Source: Arsenophonus sp052174115 (GTDB taxonomy: Bacteria > Pseudomonadota > Gammaproteobacteria > Enterobacterales > Enterobacteriaceae). From it: a stretch of 64,000 nt of DNA. The DNA lies in NCBI GenBank assembly GCA_052174115.1, contig JBQMRX010000001.1, positions 496,001 through 560,000 on the forward strand, in the 5' to 3' direction. This document shows positions 1-11,594 of this stretch, one piece after another. Below the pieces are notes generated by a model. That model was not told the DNA's origin, searched no databases, and saw only the letters and a program-made list of their open reading frames with translations. The position numbers were made by a program, and so were the translations under genes. Within the stretch, counting starts at the first letter, position 1, and every line of letters begins with the position of its first letter.

Positions 1-1751
1 TAAATATTTAAAAATAAAATGATAAGTAAATATTTTAATAAAATTATTATATATGAGTTAAATAAAATTTGAGTACAAATACTTTTAATTATTATATTTT
101 TAATAAAGAAAATATTTTTTATTATTATTATCTAATAAAAATTATAAATATCTAGAACCATGATAATAAATGTACTAAGAATAAAAAATATTTAAGTTAT
201 TTATATAAATTAAAATGAGAGATAAAAAACTATTTTAATATTAATTGATAAATATAAAATATATAGCTTATTTTGCTAAAATAATCATTAATATTTTAAA
301 AAAATAAACCTAAATACTTTTATTTATTTATAAATAAAAGTATTTTAAATTAAACTAAATAATAATTAAAATTAACTTATAGTTATTCATTAAATGCTTG
401 TAAAATATAAGTATTAGAATGTATAAAAATAAACGTTATAATCTTTTTATATATAAAATATTAATTATATATATTATATTATAAAAAATTTTTATGTAAA
501 ATATGATTTATTTAGTATAAAATTTAAATTTTATATAAATTTACTTAATATTAAAATATATAAAAAATAAAAAAACTATAAATAAAATTTTAGTGATTAG
601 CTCAATTATTATTAGTTATTATTGACTGTATTTTACTTATTAAAAAATTAGCATATTTTATAATTATAGTTAAAATATCAAAATAAAATAAACATTTAAT
701 TAATTTAATAATATTAAATCTCTTACAGATATAATATTTTATAATTTTAATTATATATATTATATAATATTTTCTTAATAAAAAATTTCAATATAAAAAT
801 TAATTTAATTATTTAAAATATAAGACTTAAATATTTTAAAAAATAAATTTTAATATTAAACTAAAGAATATAAATTAAATATTATAAGATAATATCTTTT
901 ATATATAACTATCATATTAGTTAATAAAAAATTATTTTGATTACTAAAAATTAATAATATTTAATTATATCATTAAGTTTAAATATTTTAATATTATAGA
1001 ATAAGTATTTTTTATAAGTAAGTAAATTAATATCACTAAAGTTAATTATATTAAAATGTATTATAAAATTTTAAATCTTATAAATTTATATATAAATTTA
1101 TAAGCTACTAAATATTATAAAATTAAATATTATATGATTAATATCAAAATATTTAATAAAGATTATTAATTTTTAAAAATATTAAAAATAAATAAATATA
1201 TGTAAATTTTTTATGAAAATATCATAGAAATTTTCTGTTATATATAATAAAATTAATAATATTTAAAATATTAAAAAATATTTAATTTAAGTTTAAATAA
1301 AATTAAAATTAAATAATTTTTTATTCTATAAGTTAATGCAATACTATTTATTCTATTTTTTTATTTTTATAAAAAATTTTTATTAAAATGATTTAATGAT
1401 GCTTTTTTAATATAAAACTTATTATTTTTAATTTATTTTAATTATATTGTGTAAATTTAATTATAACAAATATTTAATGTTATTAGATAAAACTATTTAA
1501 AATTTTTTATTTTATATTAATCATAATTGAAATATTTAATATAAATTAATAATTATGAAAAATTTATAATAAATTGTTTTTTTAATTTTATTTAATACGA
1601 TTAAATTTATAATTTATGATAATAAAAATATATAATATGAACTCATTAAGTTATTTTTATTTATATAAATTAATAATTTATTTTTAATGATTTATTAATT
1701 TATATATATAAAAATATTTTGATATTATTTTATTTTATTATTATTAATTCA
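1..1751. other. Gene-free AT-rich region
   Basis: This stretch is almost pure A/T and holds no reading frame I can match to a protein, no tRNA- or rRNA-like segment and no obvious repeat. It lies downstream of bioH. It looks like eroded former coding DNA, as is usual in reduced endosymbiont chromosomes, but no ancestral gene can be named from it. Confidence 0.6.
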
Positions 1752-2525
1752 TTACTTTAAGTTATAAGAAAAATTAACTAATAATTGAATAAACTCTTTA
1801 GGATGAGAAATAAAAGGCGCATGAGCAGCATGTTTTATTATCGCAGAATTTGAATTTATTAATAATTGATCTATTATCGGTATAACTTTTTTTGGAACTA
1901 AATTATCAAGATCACCATAAATACGTAAAAAAGGTTTATTTAACATTAATAAAAATTGACGTAAATCAGTTGTTCGTAATATTTTTAAACCTGCATTCAA
2001 GACAGCAATTGAAGGTAATGGGCGTTTTAATATTACTGATTTTAAAAGTTCTATATCTTTATGTGCTGTTTTCGTACCAAATGTTTGTAATGAAAAAAAA
2101 TGTTCTACTGTGCGATGAAAATTAACTTGTAATTTTTGTTCAAAACTTATAAGAACCATAGGTTTAATACCAGGCCAATTTTCTTGTTGACTAAAATATG
2201 GCGATGAAGCTACAGTTATTAAACCTGCTATTTCAGACTGATGCTTAAGTGCAATAATACTAGCAATTAATCCACCAAATGACCAACCTAACCAAATAGC
2301 TTGCTTAGGAGCATTTTCCCAAATTATTTCTGCCATTTGTTCTAATGACATTGGTGGAAATAAGTTACTATACCCATAACCAGGTAAATCAACAAGATAA
2401 ATACGAAAATAAGAGCTACATTCTATTTCAATCGTACGCCAAACTCCTGCATTTAATCCCCATCCATGTAATAATACAACAGCTTGTTTTCCTTTACCTA
2501 ATTGCTGACAAAATAATTGCGTCAT
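1752..2525 (-). CDS. bioH: Pimeloyl-ACP methyl ester carboxylesterase BioH
   Basis: BioH is the serine esterase that removes the methyl group from pimeloyl-ACP methyl ester, releasing pimeloyl-ACP for the biotin pathway in the cytoplasm. The 257-residue alpha/beta hydrolase has the nucleophile elbow GWSFGG with Ser82, plus Asp207 and His235 (motif HAAHAPFISHP). These are the same three triad positions as in E. coli BioH, which is 256 residues. The open frame runs upstream to 2618, but I chose the ATG at 2525: the protein aligns with the E. coli start there and GAG sits 6-7 nt upstream, whereas the extra 31 residues are AT-rich translation of untranslated DNA. The next gene is nfuA, in divergent orientation, which keeps the bioH-(gntX)-nfuA neighbourhood of enterics with gntX lost. 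None of bioA, B, C, D or F is in this window. Confidence 0.95.
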   Translation of the reverse strand: MTQLFCQQLGKGKQAVVLLHGWGLNAGVWRTIEIECSSYFRIYLVDLPGYGYSNLFPPMSLEQMAEIIWENAPKQAIWLGWSFGGLIASIIALKHQSEIAGLITVASSPYFSQQENWPGIKPMVLISFEQKLQVNFHRTVEHFFSLQTFGTKTAHKDIELLKSVILKRPLPSIAVLNAGLKILRTTDLRQFLLMLNKPFLRIYGDLDNLVPKKVIPIIDQLLINSNSAIIKHAAHAPFISHPKEFIQLLVNFSYNLK

Positions 2526-4103
2526 AGTTACTCTTTTATATAGATAAAATATCATTATGATAATAAGATTTAAATACTTATAAAGTATATAAGAAAATAC
2601 TAAAATATCGAATATCATTTCATAATATTTATTATTATAATTATAGCTTAATATTTTAAAGTCTTTAATTTATTTAAAATAAATTTATTATTGTTTTATT
2701 TTTAAATGTTAAATAATTAACCTTTTATTATATTTAATACTTATAATATAACTCATTAAGTATAACTTTATTATTATTACTCTTTATATAATTAGAATTT
2801 TTTATATATATTATTATTAAATAAGTTATTAATGTAAGAAATATGAATTTAAAATATCTTAAATCATTTTATCTTTATATTTTGAAAAATACAAAATACT
2901 CAAAAACTCATTATTTTTCATAAAAAATAAAAAATAAATTTTTAAGATATAGATATTTATTAACTTAAGTTTAAAGTTTTATTTTATATAATTATTTTTA
3001 CTATCTTATAATTTTATTCGTATTATTAATATATTTAAAGAAAACTAATTATATTAGTTAAAAGTATTTATATATACTTATGATTGATTTAATTAATTCA
3101 CATTAAAATGTGTAATATAGTGGTAATTTATGAGAATTATTTTATGCTAAAAATAACATTTTTTATTGATAATTTTTATAAATAATAATATTATTATATT
3201 AGTTATTATAATTTGTATTTTAATATTATAAAAACAAAAAATTATTAATAATATTATTAATAATTAAGCAATTAAAGTTGCATAAAATAATAAGAAGATA
3301 AAGATAAATTTTAAAAATTTATTAAGTGACTAAAGAATACTAAATATTAATATATTTATAAAAAATTATTTTTGTATTGATAACTAAAATTAAAAATTAT
3401 TAATTTTAATAAACTAAAAATCAATAAATTTTATTTATAATATATAATACAGTTTTTAATAAAAATTCAAAATGTAATAGATGATAATAAAAGATATACT
3501 TTTTAAAGAGAAAATAAAATTTATATGATATTTAACATAATTTTATATGTTATGTAAATAAATTATAATATAGTAATTAAATTTTTACATATATTTAATT
3601 TCAATAAAAATTAAAAAAATAGCTTTAATTTTTATACATATAAATTTAATTAATAATTTTAAATACGATACTTAAAAAGAAATAAAAGATAAAGAATAAA
3701 ATAAATTATATTATTACTCATAATGTTTTATAAAAATTATTTTTAATCTAATTACTTATATGATTATTTTTAATTTGTTAATAATGAAGTATAACAATGA
3801 TAATATTTTTGAAAAAAGATGTCATCTTAGTAATTAAATTCAATATTTATAAATATTAATAATAGATATTTATTGAATTTAATGGTAATTTAATTAATTT
3901 TATTTTAAAATTAATTAAAAATCATTATATTTTAAGTAATTGATATCGTTATCATAATAAAAATAATCAACAAAATTAATAGATTATTTATTTTTAATAA
4001 AATAAATTTAATTAAAATATAAACAAGAATATACGTAAAATCTTATAAAAAATAAAAAATTTATAATATAAATATTATAATAATCAATTATTGAGTATTA
4101 ATT
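2526..4103. other. Gene-free region between bioH and nfuA
   Basis: No gene is readable here; in E. coli gntX lies in this interval, and I see no recognisable remnant. Two small structures stand out. A 14-bp perfect inverted repeat, CACATT-AA-AATGTG, lies near 3100-3113. A 13-bp perfect inverted repeat has arms at 3833-3845 and 3871-3883, about 220 nt before nfuA. The second could be a leader hairpin or an old terminator. Neither matches an operator I know. Confidence 0.5.
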
Positions 4104-4682
4104 ATGATTAATATTACTAAAGTAGCACAAACACATTTTACAAAACTATTAAAAAATCAAAATCCTGGTACACAAATTCGAATATTTATAATTAATCCAG
4201 GTACATCTTCTGCTGAAAGTGGAATTTCTTATTGTTCATCTGATTCTATCGAAACGACTGATATTGAAGTTAAATTTGATAAGTTTTCAGCATATATTGA
4301 TGAAATTAGTGCTTCTTTTTTAGAAGAAGCAGAAATTGATTTTATAACGGATCAATTAGGTTCTCAACTTACTTTAAAAGTACCTAATATTAAAAAACGA
4401 AAAATTACTGATAGTGCAACATTATTTGAACGGGTTGAATATATAATTCAATCAGAAATTAATCCACAATTAGCTAGCCATGGTGGTCGAGTTTTATTGA
4501 TAAATATTACAAGTGATAGATATGCAATTCTACAATTTGATGGTGGATGTAATGGTTGTTCAATGATTAATATTACCTTAAAAGATAATATTGAAAAACA
4601 GCTATTAAATATATTTCCTAAAGAATTGAAAGGTGTAAAAGATTTAACAAAACATCAACATGGTGATCACTCTTATTATTAA
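4104..4682 (+). CDS. nfuA: Fe-S biogenesis protein NfuA
   Basis: NfuA is a carrier that receives an iron-sulfur cluster from the assembly machinery and passes it to client enzymes, mainly [4Fe-4S] proteins such as lipoate or biotin synthase-type enzymes. The 192-residue protein has the two expected parts. Residues ~1-95 form a degenerate A-type scaffold domain (reading AEIDFITDQLGSQLTLK near its end). Residues ~110-192 form the Nfu domain with the cluster-binding CxxC in GGCNGCS. The C-terminus HSYY is the same as recalled for E. coli NfuA (191 aa). The start ATG aligns with the E. coli start. It stands alone between two gene deserts, with an AT-rich hairpin overlapping its stop codon. Its retention beside bioH is notable because biotin and lipoate synthases need such carriers. 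Confidence 0.97.
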   Translation: MINITKVAQTHFTKLLKNQNPGTQIRIFIINPGTSSAESGISYCSSDSIETTDIEVKFDKFSAYIDEISASFLEEAEIDFITDQLGSQLTLKVPNIKKRKITDSATLFERVEYIIQSEINPQLASHGGRVLLINITSDRYAILQFDGGCNGCSMINITLKDNIEKQLLNIFPKELKGVKDLTKHQHGDHSYY

Positions 4683-4706
4683 TAAAATCATTTATTTTAC
4701 TAATAA
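4676..4706 (+). terminator. Possible terminator after nfuA
   Basis: Arms at 4676-4688 and 4694-4706 form a 13-bp stem with one mismatch and a 5-nt loop, starting inside the last codons of nfuA. The stem is nearly all A/T and no clean U-tract follows, so termination is only suggested by position. Confidence 0.35.
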
Positions 4707-6431
4707 TTAATACTATCTTAATTTTAAATATGAAATAATATAATATAAATTATTATAAGTAATTTTTAATTAACTAAAGTTAAATAAATTTATATTAAAA
4801 TTTTAAAAAAATTTTAAATAATTTTATTGAGTAAAAAATTTTAAATATTTATTATATTAACAATAATAATAAGTAATATTTTATAATATTTAATAACAGA
4901 ATATTATTTTTAAAATTATCTTTAACATAAAAAATTGTTTTAAAATATTTTTTTAAAAAATATTTATACACGATTATATCACTTAAAAATCGATATAATA
5001 ATAAATTATTATTTATTTAATTTTATAAAAACTTAAATTTTCAAAAATATTTATTAATTATACAGTAAAGAAAATTAATTTTTTTAAATTAACTATTAAA
5101 CTATAAGATAAATTATTTAATTTTTAACTACATGATAAAAATAAGTTTAATAAAATAGAATAAGAAATAAAAATATTTACATAAAATTTTTTTAATTTTT
5201 GTTATCACGTTGAAAATTAGAAGGTTTAATATATTAAAAATTCTAACTATTATAATTATTTTATGTTTAATTATTTAAAAAATAATATTAGATATCTAAT
5301 ATTATTTTTTATTTATTTTATTTATATCTTGATGCTAATTTTTTGATAATAACATTGTAATAATTTATTTATTATGATCATTATTATGATCATAAAACCC
5401 TCAATATATTAAATTCTTGTGAGTTATTTATTTTTGTTTTACTTTATTTTTTATTCATATATATTTTATTTAATTTGATATGGTTCTGGTATTTAAGTAG
5501 TTAGAAAAATAGAGAATTATGTATATGTAAATTATTAATTATTTTTATTTTATTAGCATTTTTAGTAATTTTTTCAATCATTTTTAATAATTTTAATTTT
5601 GGAGATCTTTCTAATGTAATTTTTATTAATTAGATATATTTATTTAATTGGTAAATTTTATCCAGAAAAAAGTGTTTTTATTTCAAAAGAATTAATAATT
5701 TTTTATTATTTTGTTTATTTTTATATAATATAAAAATAAACAAAATAATAAAAATATAATTTATATCTATTAGTTAGATTTAAGTTTTTATAAAACAAAC
5801 ATAGTATTATATTTTTATTATTAAAATTATTTTTATTTAATATTAATTGATTAATTATTATTTATTTTTTTAAATAAATTAATTTATTTTAAAATTTAAA
5901 ATTATTAAAATATAAATGTACTTTATTTAAATAGTATTAATATATTAGTATTTGTTATAATTAAAATAATATAATTAAATAAAATAATAAATTAGTTAAT
6001 ATATAATTTTATTTATAATAAACTCTTGATTAAATTATATTATTTGTTTAAAACAAAAAATATATAATAAATAATTATTTAAAATAATTTTTTAATAAAA
6101 TAATCTTAATTTAATTTTAAATTATTATTAAAATTATATATAAATATATATAAAAAGTAATTATTAAAAATAATAATTTAATATATTAAATATATTATAT
6201 TTTAAGTTAATATAAATAAAATATATTTTACAAGTTTAAAGGTATTTTTAATATATGGAAATTTAAGATTTAAATGTATAGTAAATAATGACATTAATAA
6301 CATTGAGATTATTTATAAAACAATAAATAATATAATAAATTAATAAAATAAAATTTTTATAATAATCATATATAAATACTATAAAATTTATAAATTTATA
6401 TTTAATTTTATTAATTATAAAATTAAAATAA
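4683..6431. other. Gene-free region with possible eroded membrane-protein gene
   Basis: No intact gene is present. Around 5480-5760 on the plus strand the composition is less extreme. Short open stretches in different frames read like a membrane protein: a hydrophobic helix, then the segments NFGDLSNVIFI and LIGKFYPEKSVFISKEL, interrupted by stops and frame changes. I cannot assign these to a family. The rest is featureless A/T. The interval also marks a break in colinearity, since nfuA and pfkA lie far apart in E. coli. Confidence 0.4.
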
Positions 6432-7409
6432 TTAATAAAGTTTTTTTATAATATCTAACCAATCCTGTTTAAAATTACGTTTAATATTTTCAACTGCATC
6501 AATAATATCATGATGAACTAATTTATCATTTTGAATACCAACACAACAACCACCATATCCTTTTAAAAGTAATTGAACAGAATAAGCTCCCATACGAGAT
6601 GCTAAAACACGATCATTAGCCACTGGGCTACCACCCCGTTGAATATGACCTAAAACAGTTGCTCGTGTTTCATGGCTAGTTGATTTTTCAATATATTTTG
6701 CTAATTTATTAACATCATAAATATGTTCAGTAATAATAATAATTGCATGATGTTTACCGTTTACTAAGCAAGATTTAATTTCTATTAATAATTGCTCCTT
6801 ATCAAAAGGAATTTCAGGTAAAACTACAAACTCACAACCTCCAGCAATAGCAGCAGATAAAGTTAAATCACTACAGTGTCGTCCCATTATTTCAACTATT
6901 GAAATACGTTTATGAGAAATTGAGGTATCACGTAAATGATCAATTGCCTTAACAATTGTATCTAAAGCTGTAAAGTATCCAATCGTATAATCAGTACCGA
7001 CAACATCATTATCAATAGTTCCAGGAATACTTATACAAGAAAAACCGGCTTCAGTGATTTTTTTTGCACCACAATAAGAACCATCTCCACCAATAATAAT
7101 TAAAGCATCAATATTATTTTTTCTCATATTATATATAGATTGTGATCTTACTTTCTCGCTATCACGAAATTCAATGAAACGTGAAGATCCCAGAAAAGTA
7201 CCACCACGATTAATAATATCAGAAACACTAAAACGATTAAGTTCTTTTATTCGATTTTCATAAAGCCCCATATAACCATCATAAATACCATAAACCTCTA
7301 AACCTTCAGAAATACCCATTCGCACAACACTACGGATAGCAGCGTTCATTCCTGGTGCATCACCCCCACTGGTTAATACACCAACTCTTTTTATTTCTTT
7401 TTTATTCAT
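6432..7409 (-). CDS. pfkA: 6-phosphofructokinase
   Basis: This enzyme phosphorylates fructose 6-phosphate with ATP to fructose 1,6-bisphosphate, the committed step of glycolysis, in the cytoplasm as a tetramer. The 325-residue protein carries the ATP-binding LTSGGDAPGMNAAIR near residues 12-26, the substrate motif GGDGS near 106-110, and PGTIDND with the catalytic Asp at about residue 131 (Asp127 in the 320-residue E. coli enzyme). The GHIQRGGSP and GYGG segments are also conserved. The N-terminus is four residues longer than E. coli PfkA. The start is supported by GAGG a few nucleotides upstream. A TATAAT lies further upstream on the minus strand. It is isolated by more than 1 kb of empty DNA on both sides, so it is probably transcribed alone. 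Confidence 0.97.
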   Translation of the reverse strand: MNKKEIKRVGVLTSGGDAPGMNAAIRSVVRMGISEGLEVYGIYDGYMGLYENRIKELNRFSVSDIINRGGTFLGSSRFIEFRDSEKVRSQSIYNMRKNNIDALIIIGGDGSYCGAKKITEAGFSCISIPGTIDNDVVGTDYTIGYFTALDTIVKAIDHLRDTSISHKRISIVEIMGRHCSDLTLSAAIAGGCEFVVLPEIPFDKEQLLIEIKSCLVNGKHHAIIIITEHIYDVNKLAKYIEKSTSHETRATVLGHIQRGGSPVANDRVLASRMGAYSVQLLLKGYGGCCVGIQNDKLVHHDIIDAVENIKRNFKQDWLDIIKKLY

Positions 7410-8500
7410 AGTACCTCTAATTTACAATATTTTTAAAAGTATTATATTATAATGTAATTTATTTTATTTATTGTTTTAACAATTTTAAATATTAAAAATA
7501 AAATATATATTTATTTAATAATTTTATATAAATTGAAAACATTTTATTTTAAAAAGTTATTTTTTAAAAAAATAAATAAAAATAAAATTATTTTTTTATT
7601 TATATTTATATTAATTAATTATTATATTTTAAATTAATTTAAAATATTTATTATAAATAAATTAAATATATATAAAATTATATATAAACTTAATACAATT
7701 AATATAAAAAATTAAAAATATTTTAATAATTTTATTATATAATTTATGAGTTATTAATTAATCTAAAAAATACATTAAAATATTTGATATTATTAAAGCA
7801 GATATTTTTATTTTTAAAAGTAAATTTTTTATAAAATATATTAAATAAAGTTATTTTATAATTAAAATAAAATAATAATTAATATAAAATCTTATTATAT
7901 TAATTATTTATTAATAATAATTAACTTTATATATTTATATTTTATTTTATTTTATTTTAAATTATATAATAAATCCAATAGAAATTATATTATTAAAAAA
8001 TTATAAAAATTAAAATAAATAAAATAAAATACTTATTAATTAATTAATAAGTTAATAGATATAATTAATAAATTAATTATAAAATATTTAATCTATTAAT
8101 AAGTTTATATATTTATTTTAAATAACTTTATAAAAATTAGTTTAATTGCTAATGTTAATTTTTTATTTAAAATAAAATTGAATAATAATCTAATTATAAA
8201 ATTAAAGATATTACATAAATTACAATAAATAATAGTTAAATAAATTTCTCTTAATATTTAACTATAAAATATTAGTTATTTAAAATTTGTTAAAAACATA
8301 TTAAATTTAATTAATTTTATTTTATCTTAAATTATTATATATTATATTTTTAATTCTAACATTCTTGCTAAGATAATTTTTATTTAAAATTAAGTTAAAA
8401 TTAAATCTCAATAAAGAAAATAAGTAATATTTAATTTATCGAATTTATTTTAACACTTAATAATTAATATTTTAAAGATTAAAATGAAACTACTTAAAAT
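7410..8500. other. Gene-free region between pfkA and yicC
   Basis: Nearly pure A/T with no readable gene or RNA. The first ~60 nt are the pfkA leader. The rest separates two clusters that are distant in E. coli, so a past rearrangement breakpoint probably falls here. Confidence 0.5.
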
Positions 8501-9364
8501 TTATTCAATATTTTGAATTTGCTCGCGCATTTGTTCTATTAATACTTTTAATTCAACAGCAGAATTAGTTACTTGATTATTAATAGATTTTGAAGCTAAA
8601 GTATTTGCTTCACGATTAAATTCTTGCATCATAAAATCTAATCGACGACCAATAGCTTCTTGTTTTTTAAAAATATTACGTGTTTCTTTGATATGAGCAT
8701 CTAACCTATCAAGTTCTTCTGTAATATCAATACGTTGCAACAATATAATAAGCTCTTGTTCTAATCTATTATTATCTATCTTGATTTCTTCTTCTTCTAA
8801 TTTTTTTTTAAAACGTTGACGCTGCCATTTTAAAATTTCAGGCATTTGATTACGAATTTTATAAATTTCCTTACAAACAGCATCTAGTCGCTCTTCAATC
8901 ATTATTTTTAACTTCTTTCCTTCATTTTCCCGACTTAAAATAAAATCATCTAAAACAAATTCTAATTCATTAAGTAAATGAACACAAATAATATCTAAAT
9001 TCTTTTCTTGAGCTAACATAACACCAGGCCACCGAAGAACTTCTATTGGATTAATTTCTCCTTTAGCACCAATTTTTTTTATCCAATTAGCACTTTTAAT
9101 TAATTGATTAGCTAATTCTTCATTCAGAATTAATTCATTATGATAATATGAACTAAATTCAAATCTTAAGCTACACTCTATTTTTCCTCGTGTTAATTTA
9201 GCGCGTAAACGATTACGAATAATAGATTCTAAACATTTAAAATTTTCTGGTACGCGAATGTAAGTTTCAAGATAACGTTGGTTAACAGAACGTAACTCTA
9301 AAGCTACATTTCCCCATTTATTTTTTATATCTCGTCGTGCAAAAGCAGTCATACTATGAATCAT
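8501..9364 (-). CDS. yicC: YicC family endoribonuclease
   Basis: YicC family proteins are stress-associated endoribonucleases; the E. coli member has been linked to small-RNA turnover. The 287-residue length equals that of E. coli YicC. The N-terminus MIHSMTAFARR and the C-terminal run through GRRLDFMMQEFNRE, LASKS and KVLIEQMREQIQNIE are almost unchanged. That includes the acidic and His/Arg-rich C-terminal segment typical of the family. It is divergent from rph across a 121-nt intergenic region, the same arrangement as in enterics. A palindrome AGATTATAATCT lies just upstream and could serve as its -10 region. I see no sign of decay. Confidence 0.95.
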   Translation of the reverse strand: MIHSMTAFARRDIKNKWGNVALELRSVNQRYLETYIRVPENFKCLESIIRNRLRAKLTRGKIECSLRFEFSSYYHNELILNEELANQLIKSANWIKKIGAKGEINPIEVLRWPGVMLAQEKNLDIICVHLLNELEFVLDDFILSRENEGKKLKIMIEERLDAVCKEIYKIRNQMPEILKWQRQRFKKKLEEEEIKIDNNRLEQELIILLQRIDITEELDRLDAHIKETRNIFKKQEAIGRRLDFMMQEFNREANTLASKSINNQVTNSAVELKVLIEQMREQIQNIE

Positions 9365-9485
9365 ATTTATTTCCTATAAATAAAAGTTAGATTATAATCT
9401 TAAGTGAAACCATAGGATAACATTCAATGTCAAAGACATATATAATAAAATTCAATTAACATTATTTAATTACAGAGAGAAAATA

Positions 9486-10202
9486 ATGCGTCTAAAGAAT
9501 AGAGAATCTGATCAGATGCGCCCTATAAAAATTACTCGTCAATATACTAAATATGCTGAAGGTTCTGTTTTAATTGAAATTAATGATACAAAGGTATTGT
9601 GTAATGCTACAATTGAAGAAAATATTCCACGATTTTTAAAAGGTCAATCGCAAGGTTGGATAACAGCAGAATATAGTATGTTACCTCGAGCAACAAATTA
9701 TCGTAATATACGTGAAGCAATAAAAGGTAAACAGACAGGACGTAGTATAGAAATACAACGTCTTATTTCTCGTTCTTTACGAGCTGCTGTAAATTTAAAG
9801 AAATTAGGTGAATATACTATCATTCTAGATTGTGATGTCATACAAGCTGATGGAGGAACACGTACAGCAGCGATTTCTGGTGCTTGTGTTGCTTTAACTG
9901 ATGCATTAAATAAAATGGTCTCAGAAGGAAAATTAAAAAAAAGTCCACTTAAATCAATGGTTGCTGCGGTTTCTGTTGGTATAGTAGGCGGTAAACCTAT
10001 TTGTGATTTAGAATATAGTGAAGATTCTATTGCAGAAACTGATATGAATGTTGTTATGATGGATAATGGTAAAATGATTGAAATTCAAGGTACTGCTGAA
10101 AATAAACCATTTAGTTATAATCAACTATTATCTTTACTTTTTTTAGCAAAAAATGCTTTAAAAACTATTTTTATAGCACAAAAAAAAGCATTAGAAAAGT
10201 AA
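9486..10202 (+). CDS. rph: Ribonuclease PH
   Basis: RNase PH is a phosphate-dependent 3'-5' exoribonuclease that trims tRNA 3' ends and helps degrade structured RNA. It works as a ring-shaped hexamer. The 238 residues match the full-length family protein. The RNase PH fold is shown by GQSQGWITAEYSMLPR, the phosphate-site Arg segment KGKQTGRS, and DCDVIQADGGTRTAAI in the catalytic core. Unlike the well-known frameshifted allele of E. coli K-12, the frame here is intact to the end. GAGAGAAA lies just upstream of the ATG. pyrE follows 65 nt downstream on the same strand, so the two are probably co-transcribed as in E. coli. Confidence 0.96.
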   Translation: MRLKNRESDQMRPIKITRQYTKYAEGSVLIEINDTKVLCNATIEENIPRFLKGQSQGWITAEYSMLPRATNYRNIREAIKGKQTGRSIEIQRLISRSLRAAVNLKKLGEYTIILDCDVIQADGGTRTAAISGACVALTDALNKMVSEGKLKKSPLKSMVAAVSVGIVGGKPICDLEYSEDSIAETDMNVVMMDNGKMIEIQGTAENKPFSYNQLLSLLFLAKNALKTIFIAQKKALEK

Positions 10203-10267
10203 TTTTTTACATCTTAACAACTATTTTTATAATTATTAAATTAAAAATAAATTAAAGAAGAAATTTA

Positions 10268-10918
10268 ATGAAAAATTATCAACGTGAATTTATACAATTT
10301 GCTATAAAAAAAAAGGTATTAGAATTTGGCAAATTTACATTGAAATCTGGACGAAAGAGTCCTTATTTTTTTAATATAGGCCTCTTTAATACAGGAAAAG
10401 ATTTAGCTATACTAGGAAGTTTTTATGCAAAATTATTTATGGATTGTAATCCTACTTGTGATATTATTTTTGGTGTAGCCTATAAAGGTATTCCAATTGT
10501 AACAACAACAGTAGTTATATTATCTAAGGATTATAAATTCAATAAATCTTACTGTTTTAATCGTAAAGAAATTAAAAAATATGGAGAAGGTGGAGAGTTA
10601 ATAGGCAGTCCATTAAAAGGGAATGTTGTAATTATTGATGATGTTATTACAGCAGGGACTGCAATTAAAGAATCTGTAGAAATAATTAAACGATATAATG
10701 CTAAAGTTAGTGCGATTATTTTAAGTTTAGATCGTCAAGAAAAAGGTGAAAAAAATCAATCAATCGCACAAGAAATTGAAAAAAAAATTAAATGCAAAAT
10801 ATTTTCTATTATAACTTTTAATACTTTAATTGATTATTTAAGTGAAAATCAGAATATGTCAAAACATTTAGTTACAATGAAAAATTATTATAAGAATTAT
10901 GGAGTTACTATTTTTTAA
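10268..10918 (+). CDS. pyrE: Orotate phosphoribosyltransferase
   Basis: PyrE joins orotate to PRPP to make orotidine 5'-monophosphate, the fifth step of de novo pyrimidine synthesis. The 216-residue protein contains the PRPP-binding signature VVIIDDVITAGTA near residues 120-132, the orotate-site segment LKSGRKSPYFFN near residues 25-36, and the mobile-loop segment with RKEIKKYGEGG. Length is close to the 213 of E. coli. The start follows AAAGAAG by a few bases. It lies directly downstream of rph. In E. coli the rph-pyrE junction contains an attenuator, but here the 65-nt spacer is A/T with no clear hairpin. A strong AT hairpin overlaps the pyrE stop. Confidence 0.97.
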   Translation: MKNYQREFIQFAIKKKVLEFGKFTLKSGRKSPYFFNIGLFNTGKDLAILGSFYAKLFMDCNPTCDIIFGVAYKGIPIVTTTVVILSKDYKFNKSYCFNRKEIKKYGEGGELIGSPLKGNVVIIDDVITAGTAIKESVEIIKRYNAKVSAIILSLDRQEKGEKNQSIAQEIEKKIKCKIFSIITFNTLIDYLSENQNMSKHLVTMKNYYKNYGVTIF

Positions 10919-10950
10919 TAAATAAAATTATTAACTTTATTTATTAAAAA
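10912..10950 (+). terminator. Probable terminator after pyrE
   Basis: A perfect 15-bp inverted repeat has arms at 10912-10926 and 10936-10950 around a 9-nt loop, and it overlaps the pyrE stop codon. The stem has no G/C pairs. A second hairpin (arms 11033-11044 and 11052-11063, 12 bp) lies about 100 nt further on. Their position at the end of the rph-pyrE unit suggests termination or 3'-end protection. Confidence 0.5.
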
Positions 10951-11594
10951 TATAAAGTTATAAAATATTAAAAAATAAATAATATAATTAAATTAATTAT
11001 TATAATTTGAAATAAAATAGTATAAAAAATACTAAATCTTTTATCTTTAAAATAAAAGATTTAAATAAGATATGATAATATTCATTAAAAATACTAATTA
11101 TTAAATTAATATAAATTTAATTTTAATTAAATTTTAATTAATAGTTATTTTGATTTTTATCAATATCCATTTTAATTATTCTTTAACAAAATATTTAAAT
11201 TATTTATTAATTTTAAATTAATAAATAAACATGTTTAGATATTAACTTATATTTTTTATTTTTTTATAAACATATATTTTTTTTTAAAATTAAATATTAA
11301 TATTCAGATAAACTAAATATATTTAATATAATTAAATTATTTTAAAATTAAACTAATATTTTGAATTAAAGAAAAATTTAAAAATATTTAATAAAATTAT
11401 TAAATATTTTTAAATTACTAAAAATACTAATAATAATACTACCTTAAATATACTATAATATAAATTATTAACTTAATTATATTATTGATAATATTTTAAC
11501 TTTAATTATTTATTTTTAAGGATAAAAATCTTTTTTAATAAAATTAAATAAATTATATATATATTTTATTTTATATATTATATACTATAAAATA
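10951..11594. other. Gene-free region between pyrE and dut
   Basis: In E. coli slmA lies here; no remnant is readable. Apart from the 12-bp hairpin at 11033-11063 the sequence is featureless A/T. It separates two convergent units. Confidence 0.5.
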
